Positions 46,438 through 56,351 of a stretch of DNA of 64,000 nt are shown here, one piece after another. The stretch's first letter is position 1. The number at the start of each line of letters is the position of its first letter. Both the position numbers and the translations under genes were made by a program. Below the pieces are notes generated by a model, which saw nothing but the letters and a program-made list of their open reading frames with translations, was not told the origin of the DNA and did not search any database. Source of the stretch: JADLHS01 sp020848635 (GTDB taxonomy: Bacteria > Verrucomicrobiota > Verrucomicrobiia > Limisphaerales > JADLHS01); NCBI GenBank assembly GCA_037044975.1, contig JBAOIL010000038.1, forward strand, positions 186,001 to 250,000, in the 5' to 3' direction.

Positions 46438-47472
46438 TCACGTAGCGGGCGCGGCGTGAGCGGCCCGCCGCGGCGTTTTGCGGACGGCATTCTTTTCGGC
46501 TGGCGTCGGCGGCTTTTCCAGAAAATGACCGTGCGCACGGAATTTTTCGTAACGCTTCTTGAGTCGCTCCGGACTGGGCAGGGCGAGCAGTTCGTTCAGA
46601 TTGCGGATCAGCGCGGATTTTAACGCTGCCGCTGTGGCGGCTGGGTCAGTGTGCGCCCCGCCGAGCGGTTCCGGGACGATTTCATCCACCAGCTTGAACG
46701 CAAGGAGCTCGTTCGCTGTGATCTTCAAGGCCGCGGCGGCTTTGGCGGACGCAGCGCGGTCCTTCCACAAAATGGCGGCGCAGCCCTCGGGGCTGATCAC
46801 GGAGTAATAGGAATTTTCCAAAATCAGCACGCGATCTGCCACGCCAATGCCCAGCGCGCCGCCGGAACCGCCTTCGCCGATGACGATGGCGATGACCGGT
46901 ACGTCCAGCAGGGTCATTTCGCGCAGGTTTACCGCGATGGCCTCGGCGATATGACGTTCCTCGGCCCCGACGCCGGGATACGCGCCTGCCGTGTCAATGA
47001 GCGTGATGATGGGCAGGGCGAATTTGTCAGCAAGGCGCATCAGCCGCAGTGCCTTGCGGTAGCCTTCGGGATGGGCCGAGCCGAAATTGCGGAGGATGTT
47101 TTCCTTCGTGTCGCGACCTTTCTGTGTGCCGATGACAACAACGCGGTGCTCGCCAAGCCGGGCGAACCCGCCGACCATGGCGCGGTCTTCGGCGAAGAGG
47201 CGGTCGCCGTGCAATTCGCGGAAATCGGTGAAGGCGGAGTTGAGATAGTCAAGGGTGTAGGGGCGCTTGGGATGGCGGGCGAGCTGAATGCGTTGCCAAG
47301 GGGTGAGGTTGGCGTAAATCTGCCGGCGGGTTTCCTCGAGTTTGACCTCAATCTGCTGGATTTCCTCTTCCAAGCTGATCCCCATGGCGTGGGTCTCGGG
47401 GTGCTGGCGAAGGTCATCAAGCTTGCGTTGCAGTTCGATGATCGGCTTCTCGAAATCGAGCTGATGTTTCAT
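46438..47472 (-). CDS. accA: Acetyl-CoA carboxylase carboxyltransferase subunit alpha
   Basis: 344 residues. With AccD it transfers the carboxyl group from biotin to acetyl-CoA, the first step of fatty acid synthesis. Typical stretches: LDFEKPIIELQRKLDDL (start), LTPWQRIQLARHPKRPYTLDYL, FARLGEHRVVVIGTQKGRDTKENI, LIDTAGAYPGVGAEERHIAEAIAVNL and VIGEGGSGGALGIGVADRVLILENSYYSVISPEGCAAILW. The C terminus is a longer basic/Ala tail than usual. accD is not in the window. Confidence 0.96.
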   Translation of the reverse strand: MKHQLDFEKPIIELQRKLDDLRQHPETHAMGISLEEEIQQIEVKLEETRRQIYANLTPWQRIQLARHPKRPYTLDYLNSAFTDFRELHGDRLFAEDRAMVGGFARLGEHRVVVIGTQKGRDTKENILRNFGSAHPEGYRKALRLMRLADKFALPIITLIDTAGAYPGVGAEERHIAEAIAVNLREMTLLDVPVIAIVIGEGGSGGALGIGVADRVLILENSYYSVISPEGCAAILWKDRAASAKAAAALKITANELLAFKLVDEIVPEPLGGAHTDPAATAAALKSALIRNLNELLALPSPERLKKRYEKFRAHGHFLEKPPTPAEKNAVRKTPRRAAHAAPAT

Positions 47473-47603
47473 GCGTGGCGAGTTTAGGTGACCGGGGAAG
47501 GGCAGGCAACGGCGAATTCCCGGCCCGGGCTTGCCGATGCGCCGCTTGAAAGGCTTGCAAACTTCCGCCGGGTCGCTTTACTCGACGCCGCATTGCCGCT
47601 TTT

Positions 47604-50531
47604 ATGATCCACCATCCTGGAAAAACTATATGCGCGCTCGTCGCGCTTTCGGTCATTACCACGCCCGCCGCGGAAACCAACAAGTTTCCCACCCAGAACT
47701 TCGTCGTCCCCGACGGCTTCGCGGTTGAACTCGCCGCCGGCACCGAATCGCATCCAGCGCCCGGTTAGCGCCAGTTTTGACGATCAGGGCCGGCTGTTTG
47801 TCACTGATTCCTCCGGCTCGAATGACAAGCCAGCGGACCAGCTCAAGAATCCGACGGCCCGCATTCTCCGGCTCGAAGACACCGATGGCGACGGCCGTTT
47901 CGACCAGACAGTCGTGTTCGCGCAACAGGTGATGTTCCCGCAGGGGTGCCTGTGGTATGACGGCTGGGTGTACGTTGCCGCGCCGCCGAGCATCTGGCGG
48001 TTCCGTGACACCGATGGCGATGGGGTGTCCGATCAACGCGAGGAATGGTGGAAAGGCGATACGCTCACGGGCTGCGCCAACGATGTCCACGGGCCGCATC
48101 TCGGACCGGACGGCTACATCTACTGGACGAAAGGCGCGTTTGCCGAGCAGACCCATAAGCTGGGCAACGGTCGCACGTTGAACGACAAGGCCGCCCACAT
48201 CTATCGTTCGCGCACCGACGGCTCGGACCTGGACGTCATTATGACCGGCGGCATGGACAACCCGGTTGAAGTTGCGTTCACGTCCGAGGGCGAGACGGTC
48301 TTCACCAGCACTTTCATTGACTTCAGTCAGCCTGGGTTTCGCGACGGCATTGGCCACGCAGCCTATGGCGTCGTGTTCGGCAAGATTCATGACGTCATCG
48401 AAGACGGTCGCGTGAAGCGCGCCAGTCCGGAGGTCATGCATCCATTCTACCAAGCCGGCCCGGCGGCGGAGTGCGCGCTTACCCGCTATGAAAGCGATGG
48501 CTTTGGCCCCGATTATCGCGACAATCTCTTCGCCACGACCTTCAACCTGCGCAAGGTTACCCGGCACGTTCTGAAGCGGAAAGGCGCGACCTACGCGAGC
48601 GCCGACAGCGATTTCCTCGTGTCCGACAACGTGGATTTTCATCCCACGGATGTATTGCCCGATGCCGATGGCAGCCTGCTCGTGGTGGACACCGGCGGCT
48701 GGTACAAACTCTGTTGCCCCAGTTCGCAACTCGCCAAGCCGGACATCCTCGGGGCGATTTATCGCGTGCGAAAAGTTGGGTCGCCGCGGTTGACCGACTC
48801 AGCCCGCAAGGCGGCTTACGCCCGACTGGTCAAACCACCGGGTCTGGGCGACAAAAAGGACAATGTCGCCGCGCTCAAGCTGGCGGTTTTGACCGCTCCG
48901 CAACAAGAGCGTTCTCGCTTTACTAAGATTCTTGCCGACTACCGAGCCACGTCAAACGACCAAAGTGCCTGGGCGGCTCGCGTTGCTGCCGAGGGTTTGG
49001 GCCGGTTGCGGGACAAACCGTCGGTGCCGGTCATTTTGGAATCCATCGGTCCCGCTAGCAAGGACCTGGTCCTCGAACAATCTTTGATTCGGGCTTTGAT
49101 TGACACCGAAGCCGCGGCCCCGACGCGGGCCGGTCTGAAAGCCGAAAACCCCGCCATCCAGCGGGGCGCGCTCATCGCCCTCGACCAGATGGACGGCAGC
49201 GATCTAAGGCCGACCGAGGTTGTGCCGTTTCTGAGCGCGACGGACGAGCGCTTGCGTGCGGCGGCAAACTGGGTTCTCAGCCATCACCCTGACTGGGGCG
49301 GCGAACTCGCCGGCTGGTTTCGGCAACGACTCACGGCTTCCGACCTTGCCGATGCCGAGCGCACGGCGTTGGACCATCAGTTGCATATTCTCACCCGCGC
49401 CGAGGTCAGTCAGCAATTGCTGGCCGATGCCATCACGCAGCCCGGTTTCCGCACCGACACGCGCGTCGCCGCCTTGAGCGCCATCGCCAGCGCCGGATTA
49501 AAGCAATCCCCGGCAAGCTGGAAAGCAGCGGTGCTGTCCGTTCTCGAAGCGAAGAACGCCGGAATATTGCCAGCCGCCGTGCGCGCCGCCCGGACCCTGA
49601 ACGGCGATGCCAAGATCGTCGTGGCCCTTCTGGCGCTGGGACGCGACGCGAGCCAACCCGCGACATTGCGCCTCGATGCGCTCGCCGCCTTGCCGGCTGG
49701 GGCGACGCTGGAAATGGTCGAGTTCGACTTCTTGCGCACCAACCTGGCGGCGGAGAACGAGCCGAATACGCGCAGCACTGCCGCCGGGGCGCTGGCGCAA
49801 GCAAAGCTCGACGCATCGCAACTTAGCTGCGCTCACGGAGAACTTGAAGGCCGCCGGGCCGCTCGAATTGAACAAGCTGTGCGCCGCCTTCGACGGCGGC
49901 GGGGATGATGCGCTGGGGGCCACGTTGCTGGCCGCGTTGCGTGAATCCAAGAGCGCAAAGGCCTTGCCCCCGAGCCAGCTCAAACCACACTTCGCCAAAT
50001 TCCCTGAAGCCACCCAGAAAAGCGCCGACGAATTCCTGGCGTCGCTAAACCTGGATGCCGCCAAACAGGCAGCCAATCTCGAAGCCATGTTGAAGGAGAT
50101 CATGACCCTGCACGGCGATATCCGGCGCGGGCAGTTGGTCTTCACGAGTCCCAAAACGGCGTGTGTCACCTGCCACGAGATTGGTTATGTCGGCGGTCGC
50201 CTCGGCCCGAGTCTCTCCGGCATCGGCAAGGTCCGCACCGAACGCGACTCTGCTGGAAGCCGTGGTTTATCCCAGCGCCAGCTTCGTGCGCAGTTACGAA
50301 CCGATGGTGGTGGTCAACAAGGACGGCGACGATTTCAGCGGGGTGCTGCGCAAAGATGCGGCCGACGAAGTGGTGCTCGCCACCGGCCCGGAAACAGAGC
50401 AGCGGATCGCGCGCGCGGACATCGCCGAAATGCGGCCGGGAATGCTCTCCGTGATGCCGCAAGGTCTGGACACGCAATTGAGCAAGCAGGAACTGGCCGA
50501 CCTCGTCACCTTTTTGAAGTCGATGCAGTGA
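47604..50531 (+). CDS. PVC-type heme-binding CxxCH protein, three frame breaks
   Basis: About 976 residues when four frame segments are joined. Signal peptide (ICALVALSVITTPAA), then a dehydrogenase-like six-bladed propeller (FDDQGRLFVTDSSG, GPHLGPDGYIYWTKGAF, PTDVLPDADGSLLVVDTGGWY; TIGR02604 type), a HEAT-like helical middle and a C-terminal cytochrome c (TACVTCHEIG with the CxxCH heme site near 50160; GPSLSGIGK; TLLEAVVYPSASFVRSYEPMVV; TIGR02603 type). Breaks lie near 47750, 49815 and 50240. Periplasmic electron-transfer or carbohydrate-oxidising role is inferred for the family in PVC bacteria. The reading frame is otherwise so well conserved that sequence errors are more likely than decay, though three breaks could also mean a pseudogene. 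Confidence 0.8.
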
Positions 50532-50683
50532 GCGGGTGGCGATGCAGGGTCGCGACGCGAGAAAATGTCAGGTTCGATCGTTCTTGTCCTCGAAACGGAC
50601 GAGCTAGGAGCTATGCTGAACGCACACTCTTCGCGGTCACCTCACACGCCGGAAGGAGGGCCCACATGCGCTCCGGTCCATTT

Positions 50684-51122
50684 TCACCCTCTGGTCGTTG
50701 ACATAATCATCGGTTTGTATGCACCAAAGACAAAACTTGAGCAACCTGCTTGTGCTAGAACCGGGGACTCAGTTTTGCGAGGATACTCCGCGCGGTAATC
50801 GCGCAACCAGCGAATGCGACTGAGCCACTGTTTGTCGCGTTCTGCAATTGGTGTTGCTTCAGTAATTCCGCCAATAAACAAAATCTGCGTGTCTAAATCG
50901 TCTTCCAAAGTCGCGATGGCTTGGTTCGTTTCGCCACTGCGCCAATGGCCTTCAGAAGACCCGCTGCTTCTAGATAAAATCAGCCATCGCACGACGAGCC
51001 TCCGGCATGCTGAGCGTGGCGATGTAGTGGTCCAAGGTGTGCGTGACCTGCCAACGTCCGAGAAAGAAACCGATGACAAGTGCCATGATCACAACGAGAG
51101 AAACAAGCAGCTTGGATTTCAT
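50684..51122 (-). CDS. Small anchored hypothetical protein, frame break near 50975
   Basis: About 146 residues in two frames. An N-terminal membrane anchor (MKSKLLVSLVVIMALVIGFFLG) is followed by a helical domain (WQVTHTLDHYIATLSMPEARRAMADF, then after one extra base ETNQAIATLEDDLDTQILFIGGI and DKQWLSRIRWLRDYRAEYPRKTESP). The motif RDYRxEYPRKT closes many uncharacterised verrucomicrobial anchored proteins of this size. Function unknown. The gap from 50532 to 50683 shows no gene. Confidence 0.55.
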
Positions 51123-51249
51123 GAAATGCGCGAATGTCAGTGCCTCAATATAGCAGGCGATACCTTGCGTTTGAGGATTTTCTTCATATTTGTTTGAGCC
51201 TGACAATGTTTTTTCGCAGTCGCTTTCTCAAACCGTGAATCGCTCCGAT

Positions 51250-52026
51250 TCAGCGCTGGGCCTCACCGGTCATCGGCACGAAGCGCACGGGCAGCACCAC
51301 GGTTTTCTCCAGGCGCTGACCCCGCTTGTGAAGCAGCACGAGCTTCTGATCCCAAATCTCCCCAATCGGAATGATCATTCGCCCGCCGTCCTTGAGTTGT
51401 TCGGTGAGCGGTTGCGGCACTTTGTCGGGCGCGCAGGTGACGATGATGGCGTCGAATGGGGCCGCGTCGGGCCAGCCCTGGTAACCGTCGCCCGCGCGCA
51501 CCAGGACGTTCGTGTAGCCCAACCGTTGCAAGTCGGCCTTGGCGCGTTGGGCGAGCGGCTCGACGATTTCGATGGTGTAAACCTTCGCCACCAACTCCGC
51601 CAGCACCGCCGCCTGGTAGCCCGAGCCAGTGCCGATTTCCAACACGCGATCCGTCGGCTGCGGATCGAGTTTTTCCGTCATGAAAGCGACGATGTAGGGT
51701 TGCGAAATCGTCTGGCCGTAACCGATGGGCAACGGGTGATCGTCATAGGCCTGGTTGCGCTGGCGTTCCGGCACGAACTCGTGGCGCGGCACTTTGCCGA
51801 TTGCCGCCAGGACGCGCGCATTGGTGATGTCGCGACCGGGGCCGATTAGTTGTTCCTGAACCATGCGCATGCGACGGGCGGTGAATTGATTCGTGTCGGC
51901 GGCGACCGCCAAGTCCGCCAGCCCGAGGCCGATGCCAGCGAATATCGCGAGTCCCAAAGGAGTCGCTGCCAACACGTTCTTCACCACTGGAACGTAATCC
52001 CCGGGTGGGTTTTGTGCTACTGGCAA
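51250..52026 (-). CDS. pcm: Protein-L-isoaspartate O-methyltransferase with export-type N terminus
   Basis: 258 residues. It methylates isoaspartyl residues for protein repair. Motifs: RHEFVPERQRNQAYDDHPLPIGYGQTISQPYIVAFMTE (substrate/PCM-specific), SAM loop VLEIGTGSGYQAAVLAEL (about residues 126-143), DGYQGWPDAAPFDAIIVTCAP and LKDGGRMIIPIG. The first 40 residues contain a hydrophobic stretch (LGLAIFAGIGLGLADLAVAA), so the protein may be periplasmic or anchored, where SAM would be absent. A later start at the MRMVQEQLIGPGRDI region would give a cytoplasmic protein; both are possible. Confidence 0.9.
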   Translation of the reverse strand: MPVAQNPPGDYVPVVKNVLAATPLGLAIFAGIGLGLADLAVAADTNQFTARRMRMVQEQLIGPGRDITNARVLAAIGKVPRHEFVPERQRNQAYDDHPLPIGYGQTISQPYIVAFMTEKLDPQPTDRVLEIGTGSGYQAAVLAELVAKVYTIEIVEPLAQRAKADLQRLGYTNVLVRAGDGYQGWPDAAPFDAIIVTCAPDKVPQPLTEQLKDGGRMIIPIGEIWDQKLVLLHKRGQRLEKTVVLPVRFVPMTGEAQR

Positions 52027-52075
52027 ATTACGGGCGACGTCTAGTCCACGCGCTGATCGGCGGTGGAAAGGTCAC

Positions 52076-53093
52076 TTAAAATAGCTTCGCCTGATTGCCC
52101 GTGGCCGCCTTAAGGCCCAGCTTCTGGTAACTCAACGCCGTGGCGACGCGGCCCTGGGAGGTGCGGTTGAGATAGCCTTCCATGATGAGATAAGGCTCAT
52201 AGACTTCCTCAATCGTGTCCGGCTCTTCCCCAACGGCCACGGCGAGCGAACTGACGCCCACCGGGCCGCCGCCAAATTTCACGATGATGGCTTCGAGAAT
52301 GCGCTTGTCCATTTCATCAAGGCCGTTCTGGTCAATCTCCAGCATGGCGAGCGCCTGGTCGGCAATGTCGCCGGTGATGCGGCCATCGTGGCGGACTTGC
52401 GCGAAGTCGCGCACGCGGCGGAGCAGGTTGTTCACGATGCGCGGCGTGCCGCGGCTGCGGCGGGCGATTTCATGCGGCGCCCTTGGCGTCAATCTCCACG
52501 TTCAGCAGGCGCGCGGAGCGGACGACGATTTTCTCCAGGTCTTCCGTGACATAGTAGTCGAGCCGCTCGCGCATGCCGAAACGCGTGAGCAACGGCGCGG
52601 TGAGCAATCCGCTGCGCGTCGTCGCGCCGATGAGCGTGAAGCGCGGGAGATTCAGCCGGACGCTGCGGGCGTTCGGGCCTTGATCAATAATGATGTCGAG
52701 TTTGAAATCCTCCATCGCGGGATAGAGATATTCCTCGATGGTTTTCTGGAGGCGATGGATTTCATCAATGAACAGCACGTCGCCTTCTTCGAGATTGGTG
52801 AGCAAGCCGGCGAGGTCGGCGGCCTTCTCGATGGTCGGCCCGCTGGTGGCCTTGAGATTGCCGCCCATTGCCTTGGCGAGGATGTTGGCGATCGTAGTTT
52901 TGCCGAGGCCAGGCGGGCCGCTCAGGAGGATGTGATCGAGCGCTTCCTTCCGTTGCTGGGCGGCGGTGACGGCGATTTCGAGGCGCTCCTTGACCTTGGG
53001 CTGGCCGGTGAAATCGGAAAACAGCGACGGGCGCAGCGTGATTTCGAGCGCAACGTCAGGATTATTGAGGGTGGTAACGGGCCGTTCAGCCAT
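52076..53093 (-). CDS. ruvB: Holliday junction branch migration helicase RuvB, frame break near 52480
   Basis: About 339 residues over two frames. RuvB drives branch migration of Holliday junctions with RuvA. N-terminal segment: LRPSLFSDFTGQPKVKERLEIAV, Walker A GPPGLGKTT (about residue 50), Walker B DVLFIDEIHRL, sensor GATTRSGLLTAPLLTRFGM. After DAKGA one extra base near 52480 shifts the frame; the C-terminal winged helix continues (HEIARRSRGTPRIVNNLLRRVRDF, YLNRTSQGRVATALSYQKLGL). The start at 53093 (MAERPVTT) is chosen. An intact gene is expected, so an indel in the sequence is the likely cause. Confidence 0.92.
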
Positions 53094-53167
53094 CACTCGA
53101 AGCATGGGTGATGGCAAAATCAGCGGCAAGGGGAATGTGCGGTCTTCATCCCCATTCTGATCCGCAT

Positions 53168-53263
53168 CTTACTCTTAATCATAATCCTAATCTGCTAAGT
53201 CAACTTCAGTCCGTTGGATCGGAAATCTCCTGAACTGAGATTAAGATTACGATTAAAAGTAAG
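53168..53263. repeat. Long A/T-rich inverted repeat upstream of rsmH
   Basis: A 26-nt left arm (53168-53193, CTTACTCTTAATCATAATCC plus TAATCT) pairs with the right arm at 53238-53263 with three mismatches; loop 44 nt. The low-GC palindrome contrasts with its GC-rich surroundings and looks like a small MITE or REP-like element. A partial relative (TTCTTAATCTTAATT) occurs at about 32713. Confidence 0.7.
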
Positions 53264-53333
53264 AAAAAGATTCGAACAGGAGGCCGCAAACTTTCTCGCT
53301 CACATTTTCTCAATTGGGCAATATGGCGGTGAA

Positions 53334-54398
53334 ATGGCAGACGAACATGTGCCCCAACCGTCGTCCGAAGTTGCTCCGGCGCCGCATCGCCGTCGGGTGC
53401 GGTACTCCGGCAAGAATCCGCGCCGGTTCGAGGAGAAATACAAAGAGCACGACCCGCAACGTTATGCCGAGACCGTCGCGAAAGTTGTCGCTGCCGGCAA
53501 AACCCCGGCGGGCACGCATCGGCCCATCATGGTGGCGGAGATTCTTGAAGTGCTCGCGCCCCAGCCTGGCGAGGTCGCGGTGGATTGCACGCTCGGTTAC
53601 GGCGGCCACGCGCAGGAACTGCTCGCCCGGATTCAGCCGGGCGGCCGGTTGCTCGGTCTCGACGCCGATCCCATCGAACTGCCGAAGACCGAGGCCCGGT
53701 TGCGGGCGGCCGGGTTTGGCCCGGATGTTTTTACCGCGCACCGCAGCAACTTCGCGGGCCTGCCGCAAGTGCTCGCCGCCGCTGACCACGCGGGGGTGGA
53801 CCTGCTCCTGGCCGATCTCGGCGTGTCCTCGATGCAAATTGACGATCCGGCGCGCGGCTTTTCTGTGAAACTGGCCGGCCCGCTCGACATGCGGATGAAC
53901 CCGTCGCGGGGCCAGTCGGCGGCGGCACTGCTGGAGAAAATCCGTCCGGAAACATTGGGGGAATTATTCCGGGAAAATGCCGATGAACCGCTGGCCGACG
54001 AACTGGCGACCCTCTTGGCGGGGAAAAAGTTCAGCACCACCACCGCGCTGGCGGACGCTGTTCGCGGGGCGCTGGCGCGATTGCAGCGGGAAGCGGCCGA
54101 CCTTGCGGTGCGCCGGGTGTTCCAAGCCTTGCGGATCGCGGTGAATGACGAGTTCTCCGCGCTCGACACCTGGCTGCGGCATCTGCCGGCGTGCCTGAAT
54201 CCGGGGGGGCGTGTCGCCGTGCTGACGTTCCATTCGGGCGAGGACCGCCGCGTGAAAAAGGCATTCGCGGCCGGTCGTCGCGAAGGGGTTTTCGTCGAGA
54301 TCGCCGACGAGGTCATCCGGCCCACCGCGACGGAGCGCAACGCGAATCCCCGCTCCACAGCGGCGAAATTGCGCTGGGCGCGGCGCGTTGCGGCGTGA
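53334..54398 (+). CDS. rsmH: 16S rRNA (cytosine-1402 N4)-methyltransferase
   Basis: 354 residues from ATG 53334 (MADEHVPQPSSEVAP). The first 60 residues are a basic, likely flexible extension beyond the usual start. RsmH motifs: THRPIMVAEILEVLAPQPGEVAVDCTLGYGGHAQELL (SAM site, about 62-98), LLLADLGVSSMQIDDPARGFS, GPLDMRMNPS and LTFHSGEDRRVKKAF. It methylates C1402 in the ribosomal decoding centre. It usually heads the division/cell-wall cluster with ftsL/ftsI, but here is followed by the pilus/secretion operon. Confidence 0.95.
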   Translation: MADEHVPQPSSEVAPAPHRRRVRYSGKNPRRFEEKYKEHDPQRYAETVAKVVAAGKTPAGTHRPIMVAEILEVLAPQPGEVAVDCTLGYGGHAQELLARIQPGGRLLGLDADPIELPKTEARLRAAGFGPDVFTAHRSNFAGLPQVLAAADHAGVDLLLADLGVSSMQIDDPARGFSVKLAGPLDMRMNPSRGQSAAALLEKIRPETLGELFRENADEPLADELATLLAGKKFSTTTALADAVRGALARLQREAADLAVRRVFQALRIAVNDEFSALDTWLRHLPACLNPGGRVAVLTFHSGEDRRVKKAFAAGRREGVFVEIADEVIRPTATERNANPRSTAAKLRWARRVAA

Positions 54399-54493
54399 AA
54401 GTATTCGGTTGCGGGCGGGTTTAATCTTTGACCCCCGGCGAAACTTTTTTTAGGCTCCGGCGTTAAGTCGTTCGGTTCGACAGCACAAAGCCA

Positions 54494-56254
54494 ATGGCAT
54501 TTAACTCCGTTAAAATCTTGTTCGCGTCCGTGCTCGGCGTGATGCCGGAGCAGTACGAAGAGGTGCGCAAGGCCTGGTCGGTGGCGGTCGAAAACGGCTC
54601 GGCGGAGTCGTTTCTCGCATTCTTGGGCCGCGAGTGCGGCATGGCGGAAGATGTTTTCCTGCAACGACTCGCCGCCGGGCTGAACTGGCCGTATGTCGAG
54701 CTCGGCAAGCTCATCATTGACAACGAAGCCCGGGCAAAGATTTCCACCAAGGTTGCGTTTCAATACAATGTCCTCCCCACCGCCCTAAAGGACGGGTCCG
54801 TGCAGATCGCGGTCAGCAATCCGTTCGACACGGCGATGCTCAACGCCGTCCGGTTCGACGCCCACGGGCCGGTGCAATTCGCCCTCGCGCCCCGCGCGGA
54901 TATCGAGAAGGCGCTCAAGAAGTATTATGGCGTCGGCGCGGAGACGCTCGACGAGATGGACGAGGAAATGCCGCTCGACCTTGACCTGCCCCTGGACAAG
55001 GAGATTACCGAGGGCGACCAGGACGCGAGCGTCATCAAATTCGTCAACCAGGTCATCTGGGAGGCGTTCAAGGAGCGCGCCACGGACATTCACCTCGAAC
55101 CGCAGGAGGACGAACTGCGCATCCGTTACCGTATTGACGGTATTCTCCACCAGACGCCGATGCCGCCGCAGTTGAAGCGCTTCCAGGCCGCGTTGATTTC
55201 GCGCATCAAGGTGATGAGCGGGATGAACATTTCCGAAAAGCGCCTCCCGCAGGACGGGCGCATCAACGTTCGCATCAAGGGGGAGGAAATTGACATCCGG
55301 GTCTCCACCGTGCCGACGGTTTATGGCGAGAGCGTGTCGCTGCGGTTGCTCTCGCGCGGGAAGATCTTTCTCAGTCTCGACAAGCTGGGTTTTTCGCCCG
55401 TGGACGAAGCGGCCATCCGCGAACTGATCGTCAAGCCGCACGGCATCATGCTCGTCACCGGCCCGACCGGTTCGGGCAAGTCCACGTCGCTCTATGCGAT
55501 GATGAGCACGATCAACTCCGTCCACAAACGCATCATCACCGTGGAAGAGCCGGTCGAGTATGAACTCAAAGGCATCAACCAGATCGCCGTACGTCCCGAG
55601 ATCGGGCTGACCTTCGCGGTCGGCCTGCGCCACATTTTGCGCCAGGACCCGAACGTGATCATGGTCGGGGAAATTCGCGATCTGGAAACCGCCGAAATCG
55701 CGATTCGCGCGGCGCTCACCGGGCATCTGGTGTTCAGCACCCTGCACACGAATGACGCGCCGAGTGCGTTTACGCGTTTGATTGACATGGGCATCGAGCC
55801 GTTCCTCGTGGCGTCGTCCATCGAGGCCATCATGGCGCAACGGCTCGTCCGCACGATCTGTCCGGTATGCAAGACGGAGCAGAAGGTCGAGCCGGATTAC
55901 CTCCGCAAGATTGGTTTTCCACAGGACCAGATTGCTTCGACCCGGTTCATGAAGGGGGTGGGCTGTGAAGAATGCCGCCAACTGGGCTATCAGGGCCGGC
56001 TGGCAATTTATGAGTTGCTCGTGCTGAACGAGGATTTGCGCCCGCTCATTCTGGCGCGGGCGGCCTCCTCGACAATCGCGCAGCGCGCCGTCGAACTCGG
56101 GATGCGCACGTTGCGGGACGACGGCTGGAACAAGGTCCGGGCGGGCACCACCACCATCGAGGAAGTTCTGCGCGTGACGCAGATCGAGGAACACCTCGAC
56201 GCGCTGGGGAACAACGAAAAGACCGGCCTCTGGACCAAGAGTCAGTTGACATGA
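54494..56254 (+). CDS. Type IV pilus/type II secretion assembly ATPase (PilB/GspE)
   Basis: 586 residues. An MshEN-like N-terminal domain (about 50-150) precedes the ATPase. Walker A GPTGSGKST (about residues 322-330), Asp box TVEEPVEYEL, Walker B DPNVIMVGEIRD (about 385-396), His box TGHLVFSTLHTNDAPSAFTRL, and zinc cysteines CPVCKTEQ and CEECRQLGYQGR. It powers pilus or pseudopilus extension from the cytoplasmic side. First gene of the operon with the PilM/N-like, PilO-like and secretin genes, all on the plus strand. Between GspE and PilB the choice is open. Confidence 0.92.
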   Translation: MAFNSVKILFASVLGVMPEQYEEVRKAWSVAVENGSAESFLAFLGRECGMAEDVFLQRLAAGLNWPYVELGKLIIDNEARAKISTKVAFQYNVLPTALKDGSVQIAVSNPFDTAMLNAVRFDAHGPVQFALAPRADIEKALKKYYGVGAETLDEMDEEMPLDLDLPLDKEITEGDQDASVIKFVNQVIWEAFKERATDIHLEPQEDELRIRYRIDGILHQTPMPPQLKRFQAALISRIKVMSGMNISEKRLPQDGRINVRIKGEEIDIRVSTVPTVYGESVSLRLLSRGKIFLSLDKLGFSPVDEAAIRELIVKPHGIMLVTGPTGSGKSTSLYAMMSTINSVHKRIITVEEPVEYELKGINQIAVRPEIGLTFAVGLRHILRQDPNVIMVGEIRDLETAEIAIRAALTGHLVFSTLHTNDAPSAFTRLIDMGIEPFLVASSIEAIMAQRLVRTICPVCKTEQKVEPDYLRKIGFPQDQIASTRFMKGVGCEECRQLGYQGRLAIYELLVLNEDLRPLILARAASSTIAQRAVELGMRTLRDDGWNKVRAGTTTIEEVLRVTQIEEHLDALGNNEKTGLWTKSQLT

Positions 56255-56351
56255 ACTCCGTCACCCCCCTAAGCCGAATGCCCAAAGCCGAATGCCTCCG
56301 GGCCGCGTTCGGTTTCGTCTGCCGTCATTTGTTATTCGTCATTCCCTGACC

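Noticed and set aside
54785..56194. 469-codon open frame opposite the assembly ATPase
   Set aside because: The ATPase has all nucleotide-binding motifs on the plus strand; the antisense frame has none.
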